DNA from: Prevotella nigrescens
GTDB lineage: Bacteria > Bacteroidota > Bacteroidia > Bacteroidales > Bacteroidaceae
Direction of reading: 5' to 3'
Length of the DNA: 64,000 bases
Assembly (NCBI RefSeq): GCF_031191185.1
Contig: NZ_CP133465.1
Span: 864,001-928,000, forward strand
Below the pieces are notes generated by a model. It was not told the origin of the DNA, did not search any database, and worked only from the letters and a program-made list of their open reading frames with translations. This document shows positions 48,925 to 57,954 of this stretch, piece by piece; the stretch's first letter is position 1, and each line of letters starts with the position of its first letter. The position numbers and the translations under genes are program-made.

Positions 48925-49777
48925 TTAGTTCACCTCATCGGTATTTAAGTCTTCAATACTTTCTTCCATCTGAATAAGACCGTTGTCACTGAGCCATCTT
49001 TTTTGATAACTTTTTTGTGCTGCTCGTGCAATATCATTAATAAACGAGCCATTCATTGCAGCCCCAATACCACCGCCAATTACAGGAATAGTTTGCCCAG
49101 CTTTACGCTTAGTAAGGTTTATACCTATTATTTTTGCAATCTGTTTTATATTCAATATGCCTTTGGCGAGGAAATTTTTAGAAGCCATTTCTCCTATTTT
49201 CTTCCATGTGTTTTTTTTGTATCATAATGGAAACCTGCTTCAAAGAAAATAAGATTGCAGTTTTTTCTTCCATATTATTCGCACTTGCTGCCGAAAGAAC
49301 ACCTAAGGCAAATACATTTTCTTCTTCGGCATTACTTGGATTAATGTCATATCCATAACATGCACCTATCTTGTGAATGGTACGTAATGCAAAAGTTATA
49401 ATAAAAGGAATATCAACTCCCATTCCCAGTACACCTGTAGATCCAGTAGCAGCTCCTTCTGCCATAGCAGTTCCAATCGCCCATTTACGAACACTATCAG
49501 CGAGTTTATCACTAAGCTCCAAGTCTTTTTTACGTAATTCAGCTATATTATCTACTTTCCCATCACGCTTCACATCACTAATGTCAGTAAAGAATACAGC
49601 CGCTTCATTTGCTCCTTTCAACGCACTTTCAATAAGACTATCAGGGACAACCTTAGTAAAAAGCTTAGTAAAAGGACCCATAATTTTCCCCACAGCTTTA
49701 CTTGCAATACTTGGTTCTCTTTTCTCCCATTTCTGTATAAGGGCGAGTTGTTTTCTTTGGTATTCCGTTAAATCCAT
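48925..49777 (-). pseudogene. EcsC family protein gene split by a frameshift in an A8 run
   Basis: Two frames together encode one EcsC-type protein. The first (49777 down to 49178) starts MDLTEYQRKQLALIQKWEKR and has the family core GVDIPFIITFALRTIHKIGA and CYGYDINPSNAEEENVFALG, then ends soon after a run of eight A (49211-49218). The second, read from the next frame, continues NTWKKIGEMASKNFLAKGIL, then IGINLTKRKAGQTIPVIGGG and a normal C-terminus. Removing one A joins them exactly. The separate ATG at 49188 would give only the last 87 residues. EcsC proteins are linked to the ABC exporter EcsAB in Firmicutes, but in Bacteroidetes their role is unknown. Confidence 0.8.
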
Positions 49778-49843
49778 AATTAACGCAAATTAATGCCCAC
49801 TGTTTCCCAGAAGTAAGCTATTAATAATTTATTAGATTAAAAA

Positions 49844-50017
49844 GCGTGGGAACTTTTGCTATTACTCGACTTAGGTTCTGGACAACCTCTTATGTGTAAT
49901 ATGCAAAAGCCCACGCCATAAGATATACTATGTCCCATAAGGGAATAATAATCCTAAGCGTGAGCGGAATTGCCTATTATCCACATAAGATTGAATTGTC
50001 CAGATTCAGTCGAGGAT
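49844..50017. repeat. Large imperfect palindrome with nested inverted repeats
   Basis: Two long arms (49862-49900 and 49976-50017) are inverted copies with a few gaps: TCGACTTAGGTTCTGGACAA against the reverse of TTGTCCAGATTCAGTCGA, then CTTATGTG against CACATAAG. A second pair, GCGTGGGAACTTTTGC (49844-49859) with GCAAAAGCCCACGC (49903-49916), overlaps the left arm and would compete with it. It has no coding capacity. It is probably the remains of insertion-sequence ends or a MITE. Confidence 0.6.
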
Positions 50018-50155
50018 AATGAGTCAAACGCTCTTTTTTTAAAATGAATTCTTTATAACGCACACCTTCTCGCAGATGCACTTGAATTTCATTTGCAAAG
50101 ATAATTAAAATTTTTTATTAATTACGAGGGTATGTCAAAATAGTCCTTTTTTTTT

Positions 50156-50409
50156 GGCTCTTCCGGAATTTGGAGTGATGGAATTATATTTTTTAGGCTT
50201 CCTGTTGATAAAGAAGTATTGTAAACTATAAATATAAGCTCTTTATGGTGTATATAGCCCATATAAGCTACATATAGATATAGTAGTCCTTATTTTAGCA
50301 CTTTATATTCTTTAATACTCAACAAATAAAGGGATATAAAAGAATCAAAGTTACAAAGGTTATTGATAATCAGATATTATACGGTATCACTCCAAATTCT
50401 GGAAGAACC
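50156..50409. mobile_element. MITE-like element with 24-bp terminal inverted repeats
   Basis: The ends (50156-50179 and 50386-50409) are inverted copies with two mismatches, starting GGCTCTTCCGG on the left and, reversed, GGTTCTTCCAG on the right, around 206 bases without an open frame. GGCTCTT ends are typical of ISL3-family elements, so this may be a non-autonomous derivative. The flanks are T-runs, so a target duplication cannot be verified. Confidence 0.65.
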
Positions 50410-50418
50410 CTTTTTTGC

Positions 50419-50452
50419 GCAAAGCCCCTACTTTCTCAAGCCAGGGCTTTGC
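50419..50452. repeat. 9-bp inverted repeat upstream of the transposase stub
   Basis: GCAAAGCCC (50419-50427) and GGGCTTTGC (50444-50452) enclose 16 bases. It lies 43 bases ahead of the transposase fragment and may be the left terminal structure of that element. Confidence 0.5.
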
Positions 50453-50494
50453 TATGTCTTAAAGTTTTTGTACCTTTAGGCAAACAAATCCATT

Positions 50495-50734
50495 ATGGCA
50501 AAGGTACACTTTCGTTCTTACACTGACAACAAAATGGTTCTTTTTCCTCAAAGAATCGATAAGGATATTCGGGAAGATGACCCTGTCCGTCTGCTGAATG
50601 TCTTAGTGGATGGCATTAGTTTGGATAAGGTCTATAAACTCAAGAAGGTTGGCGAAACTTGCCTGCCTTTATTCTTGTTAGAATTTGGTGGTATGATAGC
50701 GGATTATCATATTATCTTTTTCTTGCCATTATGA
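50495..50734 (+). pseudogene. IS1182-type transposase, N-terminal stub
   Basis: The frame starts MAKVHFRSYTDNKMVLFPQR and IDKDIREDDPVRLLNVLVDG, the typical beginning of IS1182-family transposases (QRID-D--PVRL--). Similarity ends around residue 53 and the remaining 26 residues are unrelated, so the element is cut after its first 160 bases. The DDE catalytic domain is missing. A TACCTTTA box lies 25 bases upstream. Its end overlaps the end of the next minus-strand gene. Confidence 0.75.
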
Positions 50735-52686
50735 ATATAAATGCCCTTCTTTGGTTTACCATTGAGTTTTATTCCTTGCAGATTGAACCAAGAGTTGTCG
50801 TCATCGTCCTTGCTTGCCGATGGGGTGTCTATTCCTGTTGGCTCTTCTCCCTCGAACGAAACGTCTAACTTTGTTTCCGAATCTTTGCTGTTAAGGTGGA
50901 AGAATGCGTGGAAAGGAGTGATTTTAGCATACTCCCCAGCTCGTACGAAAGCACCTTTTCCTTCGTTTCCTGTAGAACTGTAAATATAGATAGTGCCCTG
51001 AAGTTGTAGGTTGTTTGCCAACTTTTTAATGTAATCAGCCTTGTAGACGCCATATAGATTTGTGACTTCCGCTGGTGTTGTTCCTGCTATTTGTGGGTTT
51101 ACTTCCACATTGTTAGCCGAGATTTCCTCTCCGTTAGATATGTATATATAGGGCTTGTTTGCCTGCATTTCCTCTTCTATAGAGAATACAATGGTTTCTT
51201 TTGCACCGTTCTCTCCTTGCATCTTACTGAACGCAAAGGCTTTTCCGCTTGGCTTGGCCGTAAACGGCAATACGAGCGTTTCTTTCTTTTTCTTTTGGAA
51301 AGAAGAACGATTGAAAGTGGCTTTGTCTGCCATGAACTTATGAGGAAGGTAGTAGTTCATGTTTCCTTTCATTGCCAACTCGTTAAAATTGTCGTCAATG
51401 TTTATTTTGAAATGGCTTGTGCGGCGTTCTCCGTTGTCTGCTGTGAGAACTGTGTTGTAAGCCCGATGTTCATCGGTTTGTCCCTTTGGCGCATATACCA
51501 CTGTGTTTTCGGGCAGTCCGCTTAAAAGTTCGTCGCTTTCGTTCTTTTCCAATGGTTTCAACTTAGATAAATCGAGAGATACGAGAGCCTTGCATTGTGC
51601 AAATGCGTTTTTGGCTTGTGCCGCCTCTATGTTTGTTGGCAGGGCAATATGGTGTAGCTTTTCTATGTCCTCACCCGCAAAGAAGTTTGGGGTTATACCG
51701 TTTACACGGAATGATGGTTTCCACTTGCCTGCGAAAGTATCGTTGAATACATTCTCTTTAAATTCGTTGAAAGTGTGGCTCCAAGTTGTTTCGTTACTTT
51801 TCTTATGAACCGAAGCGGTGAAGATGCTGGGGTATTCTCCCTCTTTTAGAACTTTGTAGGTAAGGCCTTCTGCGATGAATTCCTTCTGTGGAATCATGGC
51901 ACTGATAGGCAGCAAACCCTTGCAGAAGTTGTTTGCAGCGTAGATTTCAGGGTTTGTGGCATACCAATGTCCTTTCTGATTGACGCTCTTTTCGTTTACC
52001 ATTGGTGCTGTTGTTCCGTCGAACATATAGAAGTCGCAATCTTCAGAATGTAGGAAAGCGTCTTCTTCAATGCTTGTCAGCGAAGGTGGCAATACCACGA
52101 TTTGCAGCTTACTGCTTTCAAAAGAAGCAAGCGGAATGGTTGTTATCTTGTTGGGGATAACTATTTTGTTGTCAGCGAATTGGTTTTCTGCAAAGGTTTC
52201 CTGCCCGATTGTGGCGAGATTTGCAGGTAGATTGGTGTGCTTAAGGTTTCTGCAACCTCTGAAAGCACCCCTGCCTATGGTTGTCAGCGAGGCTGGATAG
52301 CCGATGTTCAGCAGGGCGTTGCAGCCGAAGAAAGTCTGTTCGCCTATCTCCGTAATTCCTTCTTCAAGTACTACTTCTGTCAGTTTGTCGCAAAGACTGA
52401 ACGCGAAATCACCGACCTTTGTAACTTTGTACTGGCGGTTTTCAGCAGCATTGGTGAACGAAGCAGGAATGACAAGCTTTCCCACAGAGTATTGACTGAT
52501 AGCTGCATTCTTACCGTTTCCAACTTCTGCGACGCCTTCTCCTGTGATGTTAAACCAAATTGGAATATCTGTTCCATTCAGTTTGGCTGTACCTTTTACG
52601 AGCGTTTCTTTCTCTAAAACAGAGGCAAAGGCAGAAAGCTGTGCGCATACTGCTATTAAAAATATTAATATATGTTGTTTTTTCAT
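50707..52686 (-). CDS. BspA-like leucine-rich-repeat surface protein
   Basis: A 659-residue exported protein (ATG at 52686; MKDMKK from 52695 is an alternative). A signal peptide (KKQHILIFLIAVCAQLSAFA) is followed by a domain of LRR_5 repeats (about 60-215; LTEVVLEEGITEIGEQTFFG, LTTIGRGAFRGC, LTSIEEDAFLH), the BspA type used for binding host proteins or other bacteria. A second repeat piece is near 375-400. The end has the pattern FNLQGIKLNGKPKKGIYIHN followed by GKKKII, common at the end of Prevotella exported proteins. The gene follows the broken hydrolase by 45 bases and may share its transcript. Confidence 0.8.
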   Translation of the reverse strand: MKKQHILIFLIAVCAQLSAFASVLEKETLVKGTAKLNGTDIPIWFNITGEGVAEVGNGKNAAISQYSVGKLVIPASFTNAAENRQYKVTKVGDFAFSLCDKLTEVVLEEGITEIGEQTFFGCNALLNIGYPASLTTIGRGAFRGCRNLKHTNLPANLATIGQETFAENQFADNKIVIPNKITTIPLASFESSKLQIVVLPPSLTSIEEDAFLHSEDCDFYMFDGTTAPMVNEKSVNQKGHWYATNPEIYAANNFCKGLLPISAMIPQKEFIAEGLTYKVLKEGEYPSIFTASVHKKSNETTWSHTFNEFKENVFNDTFAGKWKPSFRVNGITPNFFAGEDIEKLHHIALPTNIEAAQAKNAFAQCKALVSLDLSKLKPLEKNESDELLSGLPENTVVYAPKGQTDEHRAYNTVLTADNGERRTSHFKINIDDNFNELAMKGNMNYYLPHKFMADKATFNRSSFQKKKKETLVLPFTAKPSGKAFAFSKMQGENGAKETIVFSIEEEMQANKPYIYISNGEEISANNVEVNPQIAGTTPAEVTNLYGVYKADYIKKLANNLQLQGTIYIYSSTGNEGKGAFVRAGEYAKITPFHAFFHLNSKDSETKLDVSFEGEEPTGIDTPSASKDDDDNSWFNLQGIKLNGKPKKGIYIHNGKKKII

Positions 52687-52731
52687 ATCTTTCAATGTTG
52701 AAGATTGTATATAATTTGATGTTTAATGCTG

Positions 52732-54171
52732 TTATGGTTTGAACTTCTTCCAGGCTTCCTCGCCACCTGCAATGGCTTCTACGCCTTGTTGTTCGTAACA
52801 TTTACCAAATAATGCAAAGTAGAAAGTCTTTCCACTTTCCACGTGTCCGCCTTTATTTACATAGGTGTATTTGACAATGTTTGGATTAGCATCGGTTCTC
52901 ATTTTCTGGTAGGCACTTTCCGCATTGCTCAAAGGCACAACCTCGTCAACCTTTGAATGGAAAAGATAGATGGGGTACTTGGGCTTCCAACCTTCTGTAA
53001 GATTATTAACGGTTGAAGCTGTGTACAGGTCGTCAAATTTAGGATTCTTTTCCGTTTCCTCTCCTTTCACCTTTTTAGACATAAAGGCAAATGCTTCGGG
53101 AGTGAATATTTCAGATACCTTTATATATTCTCCCTTTGCATCTTTTTGGAAGTTATATATTTTCTTTAGTTCATTTTGTATAACCTGAGTATCTTTTTCT
53201 TTCTTCTCTATCCAATCAAGGATTCCTGTCTTGAGAAACTTCTCATTGAAGTAATCTTTTATGTTGTGCCTTCCCATGTAAGGATTGTAGTCGAGCATAC
53301 CTTTTATAATAAGGGGGAGGGCTACAGGCATGTATATTTTATCCTCGGTGATATAGAATTTCAGCGTGGCGATAGGGTCGTACGGACCATCTCCGCATAC
53401 CGAGCCACCCAACTGGAGGTCCTTGTCGAGAAAGTTGGTTTCTATAAACTTATGAGAAGCCATAGCTACCGAACCTCCTTGAGAGTATCCTACACAGATG
53501 GTTTTCCAATCATCTCTGAGTTTAGCACGTCCTTTCTTGCTGCTTTTGTATAGCTCAATGCCGTAGCGGAGCGCATCGACACTCTGTCGGGCTGTTACTT
53601 CCTGTGCTAAGTAAGGGTGGGCTTCGTTTTGTGTTATTCCGTATCCCTGATAGTCTGGCAATATCACCAAGCAGTTGTATGCCAACTCCGAAGCACTCTT
53701 GCTTTTTGCGTGCATGACCAACATACCCACATCGCTTTTTCAATCTCCGCTCTTTATGTATTCTGAAGGCGTACTCTTATTATCGGTTATCGTAATATGG
53801 CAACCTAAAATAATGTTGTTGATAAGAACTTTATAATTGGTTGGCATTGCTGCCAGGGCTGTCAGAGTTACAGGCTCGCCTTTGGTGTTGATGCTGGGGT
53901 AGGTGTATCTGTAATATTCGTAATTCAAGCCCCAACCTGTTGTTGCGTGATGGTCTGGGTTGTCATCATCAAAGCTGTTTGCTCGCCTTGGAAGTTTTCC
54001 TTCTATCTCTTTGAAAGATTTGACACCACTCTCGATAATCTTTGCATCTGCGACATTTACGCCGGTGCGAATAGAGGAAAAGTCTTTCTGTGCAGTAACT
54101 GAAACAGAAAGAAGAACGGCTACTGTTAGACACAGATAGCGCGTAATGTTCTTTGATAAAATCTTATTCAT
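52732..54171 (-). pseudogene. Secreted alpha/beta hydrolase (lipase-like) interrupted by in-frame TGA
   Basis: A 479-codon frame broken only by a TGA at 53742-53740. The first part (143 residues) has a signal peptide (YLCLTVAVLLSVSVTA-Q) and ends EYIKSGD; the second continues in the same frame with KSDVGMLVMHAKSKSASE. The catalytic parts are in the second half: nucleophile elbow VGYSQGGS (serine about codon 230), acid in FHSKVDEVVP, histidine in NKGGHVESG. Together they resemble the secretory lipase/cutinase-like hydrolases of Bacteroidetes. TGA could have arisen from a TGG tryptophan codon. A GTG at 53730 could start the second half, but that product would lack the signal peptide. Confidence 0.75.
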
Positions 54172-54586
54172 CTTTAAATAGGTGTAATTAATTATTTACC
54201 TGTCGGTAAGGTTAAAGTTTGAAACATTCAATGCGTAAAACATAGTAAGCATAGTCATATAATACTTTGCTGCAAAGTTCCGAAATTTTCTCGGAAAGAA
54301 CAAATTATTCGCAGTAAATATCGCTTTGTTTTACATAACAGAATAGACTTAGACGTTATGTTATTGGTAACTGCTAAAAAAAGTAACGCTTTGTAAAATA
54401 ATCTCTAAAAAATGCAGGTCTTAACGTTCGTTTACATCACTTTGAAAAAACTTGATATAAAAATTTGGTTGTTCAGTTTAAAAGTTTTTACTTTGCACCC
54501 AAGTTCATGACTTCTTCTCTGTTTACAATAGAGTTAGGGGTGTAAAGAGATTTATATTTCAGTATTAACAAATTAATTTTATTAAG
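54172..54586. other. Intergenic region with a near-consensus promoter
   Basis: About 415 bases between the hydrolase relic and the beta-barrel gene. TTACTTTG (54489-54496) differs from TAnnTTTG at one base and would give a leader of about 80 bases to the barrel gene at 54587. I see no gene and only a minor hairpin (TTACC/GGTAA near 54195). Confidence 0.4.
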
Positions 54587-55135
54587 ATGAAAAAGATTTT
54601 AATGACTTTTGCTGTTGCATTTGTAGCAATCGCAGCGAGTGCACAGGTTTATGTTGGTGGTAGTGTTGGTATTGCTTCTTCTAAAGAACGTGGTGGCGAC
54701 AACGTAACAACCTATCAAGTTCTCCCTGAAATTGGTTATAACATCAATAAAGATGTTGCAATTGGTACCATCGTTGGTTGGGGAAAAGGTAACCCTGTAA
54801 ATATAGAGGGTGAAACTCGCAACTATCTCACAGTTGCACCTTATGCTCGTTTCAATGTAGTTCGTACAAAGTATGTAGATGCTTTCATCGATGGTGGTTT
54901 CGGTTATACCCACTATAACCATGCGCATGCAGTTACCACTTCAGTTGATGAATGGTCAGTAGGTTTGAAACCAGGTATTGCTGTAAACCTTAACAAGAAA
55001 GTCAGTTTTGTAGCTCACGTAGGTTTTGCTGGTTGGAAGTCTAAAAAATACGATGGTGCAAGCAAAGATTCACACGTTTGGGGTGTAAACCTTAATGGCA
55101 ATAACATTAACTTTGGTGTTTACTACAACTTCTAA
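54587..55135 (+). CDS. Small outer-membrane beta-barrel protein
   Basis: A 182-residue protein with a signal peptide (MKKILMTFAVAFVAIAASA-Q) and an eight-stranded OmpA/OmpX-like pattern: alternating strands such as VYVGGSVGIASS, YQVLPEIGYNIN, VAIGTIVGWGKG, YLTVAPYARFNVV, and a terminal strand INFGVYYNF ending in phenylalanine, the outer-membrane assembly signal. The function is unknown; such barrels may be structural or adhesive. It has a near-consensus promoter and a strong terminator, so it is a single-gene transcript. Confidence 0.85.
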   Translation: MKKILMTFAVAFVAIAASAQVYVGGSVGIASSKERGGDNVTTYQVLPEIGYNINKDVAIGTIVGWGKGNPVNIEGETRNYLTVAPYARFNVVRTKYVDAFIDGGFGYTHYNHAHAVTTSVDEWSVGLKPGIAVNLNKKVSFVAHVGFAGWKSKKYDGASKDSHVWGVNLNGNNINFGVYYNF

Positions 55136-55173
55136 AGAGCTTGCTTGAAACAAACTTAACTTAATGTTCATAG

Positions 55174-55209
55174 AGAGGGATGTCGTTTAAACTGCACATC
55201 CCTCTTTTT
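55174..55209 (+). terminator. Terminator after the beta-barrel gene
   Basis: AGAGGGATGT (55174-55183) pairs perfectly with ACATCCCTCT (55196-55205), followed by T4-5. Confidence 0.9.
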
Positions 55210-55445
55210 GCATTATTTAGGAAGAAGTTACCTAAGCCTGAACAAAGACTTGTAATTAGGCTATATAAGTATATGCAGACGAATGAACGTTAGGGGCTGA
55301 AAATCTCTAAATGTCCATTACTCCTGAATGTAAGTCTGTCATTTGGCATGATATGACTAAGGGCAAAATCATGAAACGATGAATGCACACGCAACAAGCG
55401 GCTCTTTTGGATAATGAGGCGTTAATATTTTTATCTATTACAATT

Positions 55446-55568
55446 TTATGCAAGAGAGTACTCCCATAAATTCCTCTCTAAAGTGTATGCTGTCAAATGG
55501 TCTTCTCCCTTCTCTTCTTCTGAAAGATATCCTACTTCCTTCTTAATTTTGTTTCCCCAATGTTCCAT
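55446..55568 (-). CDS. Possible small protein downstream of the DUF262 gene
   Basis: A 40-codon frame starting at the ATG at 55568, MEHWGNKIKKEVGYLSEEEK then GEDHLTAYTLERNLWEYSLA. The composition looks protein-like, with amphipathic helices. It starts 11 bases after the DUF262 stop and reads in another frame. It could be a tiny partner, the remnant of a lost domain of the DUF262 protein, or chance. No relatives are recognised. Confidence 0.3.
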   Translation of the reverse strand: MEHWGNKIKKEVGYLSEEEKGEDHLTAYTLERNLWEYSLA

Positions 55569-55578
55569 ATGTTGTTTG

Positions 55579-57408
55579 CTACAAACTGTAATAATAGCTT
55601 TTTATTTTTGCAGCCATCATTTTTCGTCTTGCTATAAGAAATTCAGAATAATTTGAATAATCCATATTCACGATATTACTTGGTATACAGTTTTCTTCCA
55701 TATTTTGTTTCAAGGCGTCTATGTCTGATACATTTCCATAAAGCGTATGCCCTCGTTCACATTGTTCCACAGCATTTTTGAAATATACGCTTGGTGCATC
55801 GTCAGATATCTCTTTGTTTACCTGTGTGTCAAGATAAGTGAAGTTAGCAATCTGGTTGTATTGTATTCGTTCGTTGTAGCCATTATCACGCAAATACTGT
55901 TTTGGGAAAATATGATGTACATCGCCCATTAATGTAATTAAATAGCTTATTTTAGTTCCGTTGCTAAATAAGGCATTATCTCCCTTGTATATTTGTGCTG
56001 CAAGAAATACATTGAAAAATGGACTGTTTATGACTTGCGTTTCGAGTAGTTGCACCAATCTGATATTCCAGAATGTCTCCGAAAGGCTGACTTCTTCTAC
56101 TTCTCGAAAGAATGTCGGGAACCCCTTTTCGCGGATACGCTTGATGTCAAAATCCATTTGTGATTCAGGAGATCCAATATACCGGCTTGTTAATGTAGAC
56201 ATTACGAACCATTTTGCCACGTAATGCTTAATCTGACTCTTTTCTATTGCATTATCATTATTTAGCAACAAGTATAGCGTATAGGCAAAATCTAATGTTA
56301 TCTGAGAATTAATTAGTTTGTTGGAGATGAAACCAGCACCTTTAATTCCAAGTATAAAGTTGGCAAATGTATATTGATTCATAAAATCGATTACTCCTTC
56401 GCTCAGCTTGGCAAAAGACTCTTCGGCTATTAATGCTTTATACTCTCGTGTCTCAAAATCGCGTCCGCCAAGAAGGTTTACAAGGTCCTTGAGCTTTGCA
56501 CGACCGAATTTATACATAAAGGCTATACGTAGAATGTCGTTATAATCAGGGTCGAATATTGTTTCTCTGTCATCTTTCAGCCATTTTAGTTTGTTAAAGT
56601 ATGGAGTTTTTACGAATATAGTATCTTTAACCATTTCGCCATACCAGTCGGGCTCTATCGCTAAATGTGAAAAATAGTCGATAGCCTTACGAAGTGTATT
56701 TCCTCCATATTCTGTATTGGCAGCAATTTTTGACATTGCAAAATCAGCCTGATTCAGTTTGGTACCTTGACTGTTAATACGGATAAAAATATCTGTTACC
56801 TCATCTATATTCAAATCTTTATTCAGTGTTATTATTCCGATTTGTCGGTTCTTGATATCGAGCAAACGCATTAATACGTTATTTATATGCGAACCATTCT
56901 CATCAGGATTTCGCTTACAATACTCATTCACAAAAGCCCATTGGTCAAAGTCTGGTTTGAATAATTCCGCAATGTCTGCTATCCATTTCTTATCTTTCAA
57001 TATAGCATTGTCCTGAACTTTGAAAATCTCTTCATTCTCTTCCTCCGAGGCTTGAGGATTAAATGCAATCTTTATTCTGCGTTTCTTGAAATCACTGCTT
57101 ATAACTTCCATTCCGACAATTGCAGTCATCAATGCCGTAACACGCTGTTGTCCATCTATCATTATCTTCTTGCCAATAGAGAGTGAACCGTCCTTCAGCT
57201 TCATATCCGGACTTTGCGAGATAATCAGATAACCTGCAGGATAGCCCTTATAGAGAGAGTCTATCAAGTCTCTTACTTGTCGGGTCTTCCATACAAATGG
57301 ACGTTGTATTTCAGGTATAGCAATCTCTCCAGACTTTATATAATTTAAAATCTGTTCAAGAGAAATGTTAGAAGCAGTAAATTTTTCTGTCATAATTATT
57401 TGTTTCAA
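55579..57408 (-). CDS. DUF262/HNH-type GmrSD-like protein
   Basis: A 609-residue protein with the DUF262 nucleotide-hydrolase fold at the N-terminus: IPEIQRPFVW (31-40) and the catalytic DGQQR motif (85-89), followed by FIRINSQGTKLNQADFAMSK. The C-terminal part has HHIFPKQYL (498-506) and a downstream asparagine-rich NQIANFTYLD, matching the HNH-like DUF1524 nuclease. Known relatives are type IV restriction enzymes (GmrSD, BrxU) that cut modified phage DNA, so a phage-defence role is likely. An internal start is possible at 57393 (MTEKFTASN). It has its own TATATTTG promoter. No methyltransferase is nearby. Confidence 0.85.
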   Translation of the reverse strand: MKQIIMTEKFTASNISLEQILNYIKSGEIAIPEIQRPFVWKTRQVRDLIDSLYKGYPAGYLIISQSPDMKLKDGSLSIGKKIMIDGQQRVTALMTAIVGMEVISSDFKKRRIKIAFNPQASEEENEEIFKVQDNAILKDKKWIADIAELFKPDFDQWAFVNEYCKRNPDENGSHINNVLMRLLDIKNRQIGIITLNKDLNIDEVTDIFIRINSQGTKLNQADFAMSKIAANTEYGGNTLRKAIDYFSHLAIEPDWYGEMVKDTIFVKTPYFNKLKWLKDDRETIFDPDYNDILRIAFMYKFGRAKLKDLVNLLGGRDFETREYKALIAEESFAKLSEGVIDFMNQYTFANFILGIKGAGFISNKLINSQITLDFAYTLYLLLNNDNAIEKSQIKHYVAKWFVMSTLTSRYIGSPESQMDFDIKRIREKGFPTFFREVEEVSLSETFWNIRLVQLLETQVINSPFFNVFLAAQIYKGDNALFSNGTKISYLITLMGDVHHIFPKQYLRDNGYNERIQYNQIANFTYLDTQVNKEISDDAPSVYFKNAVEQCERGHTLYGNVSDIDALKQNMEENCIPSNIVNMDYSNYSEFLIARRKMMAAKIKSYYYSL

Positions 57409-57499
57409 TAAAAAGGCTTACTGAAGAATTATTTATATCACTTTTTAATCCTTCCATAAGTAGTCTTTTGGTTATTGTATCAATACAAGATAACTGTTG

Positions 57500-57507
57500 C
57501 AAATATA
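57500..57507 (-). promoter_or_regulatory. -7 promoter element for the DUF262 gene
   Basis: TATATTTG on the minus strand, about 90 bases before the start at 57408. The -33 box is weak. Confidence 0.45.
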
Positions 57508-57616
57508 CTATAAAAGAATCATATGAAAGATAAAGAAAGCTAACTATTTTGCTCCACCTGATATTATTTTCTCTATTATATTGGGAATAGATACAGCTGC
57601 TTTATATCTCAAATAG

Positions 57617-57672
57617 GTATAGGACAGTCCTTTTATTGTGGAAAAAGCCACATGTATCTTGCCGTCCTATAC
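57617..57672. other. Nested inverted repeat in the DUF262-LtaS gap
   Basis: GTATAGGAC (57617-57625) pairs with GTCCTATAC (57664-57672), and inside it TGTGG (57637-57641) pairs with CCACA (57648-57652). It may be a small structured RNA or the relic of a mobile element. The rest of 57409-57954 shows no gene. Confidence 0.35.
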
Positions 57673-57900
57673 TCGCTTATATAGTATATTATACTCATTG
57701 TCTCGTATTGATTCTGTTGTTATCTGACATTTTTTGCTTGTTGTCATCTTGTCTGTCCGACAATTGAGCAAAATCTGTGCTGATTCTAATAACCGATTTG
57801 GATAAAATAAAAATCCTGCTCTAAGCTTATTGTGGTGGCGAAACCTACAATTGTTGCTAAGTATGTTATAAAATAGAATAAAATATTAAAAGATTATTTA

Positions 57901-57908
57901 TAACTTTG
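57901..57908 (+). promoter_or_regulatory. -7 promoter element for the LtaS-like gene
   Basis: TAACTTTG, 46 bases before the ATG at 57955; no good -33 box. Confidence 0.5.
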
Positions 57909-57954
57909 CAAGCGTATTGAATATATTGTAAACCATAAAAATAGCATAAACAGA

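Noticed and set aside
53740..53742. TGA as a selenocysteine codon in the hydrolase
   Set aside because: No SECIS-like stem was seen just downstream, the position is not catalytic in alpha/beta hydrolases, and a TGG-to-TGA change explains it more simply.
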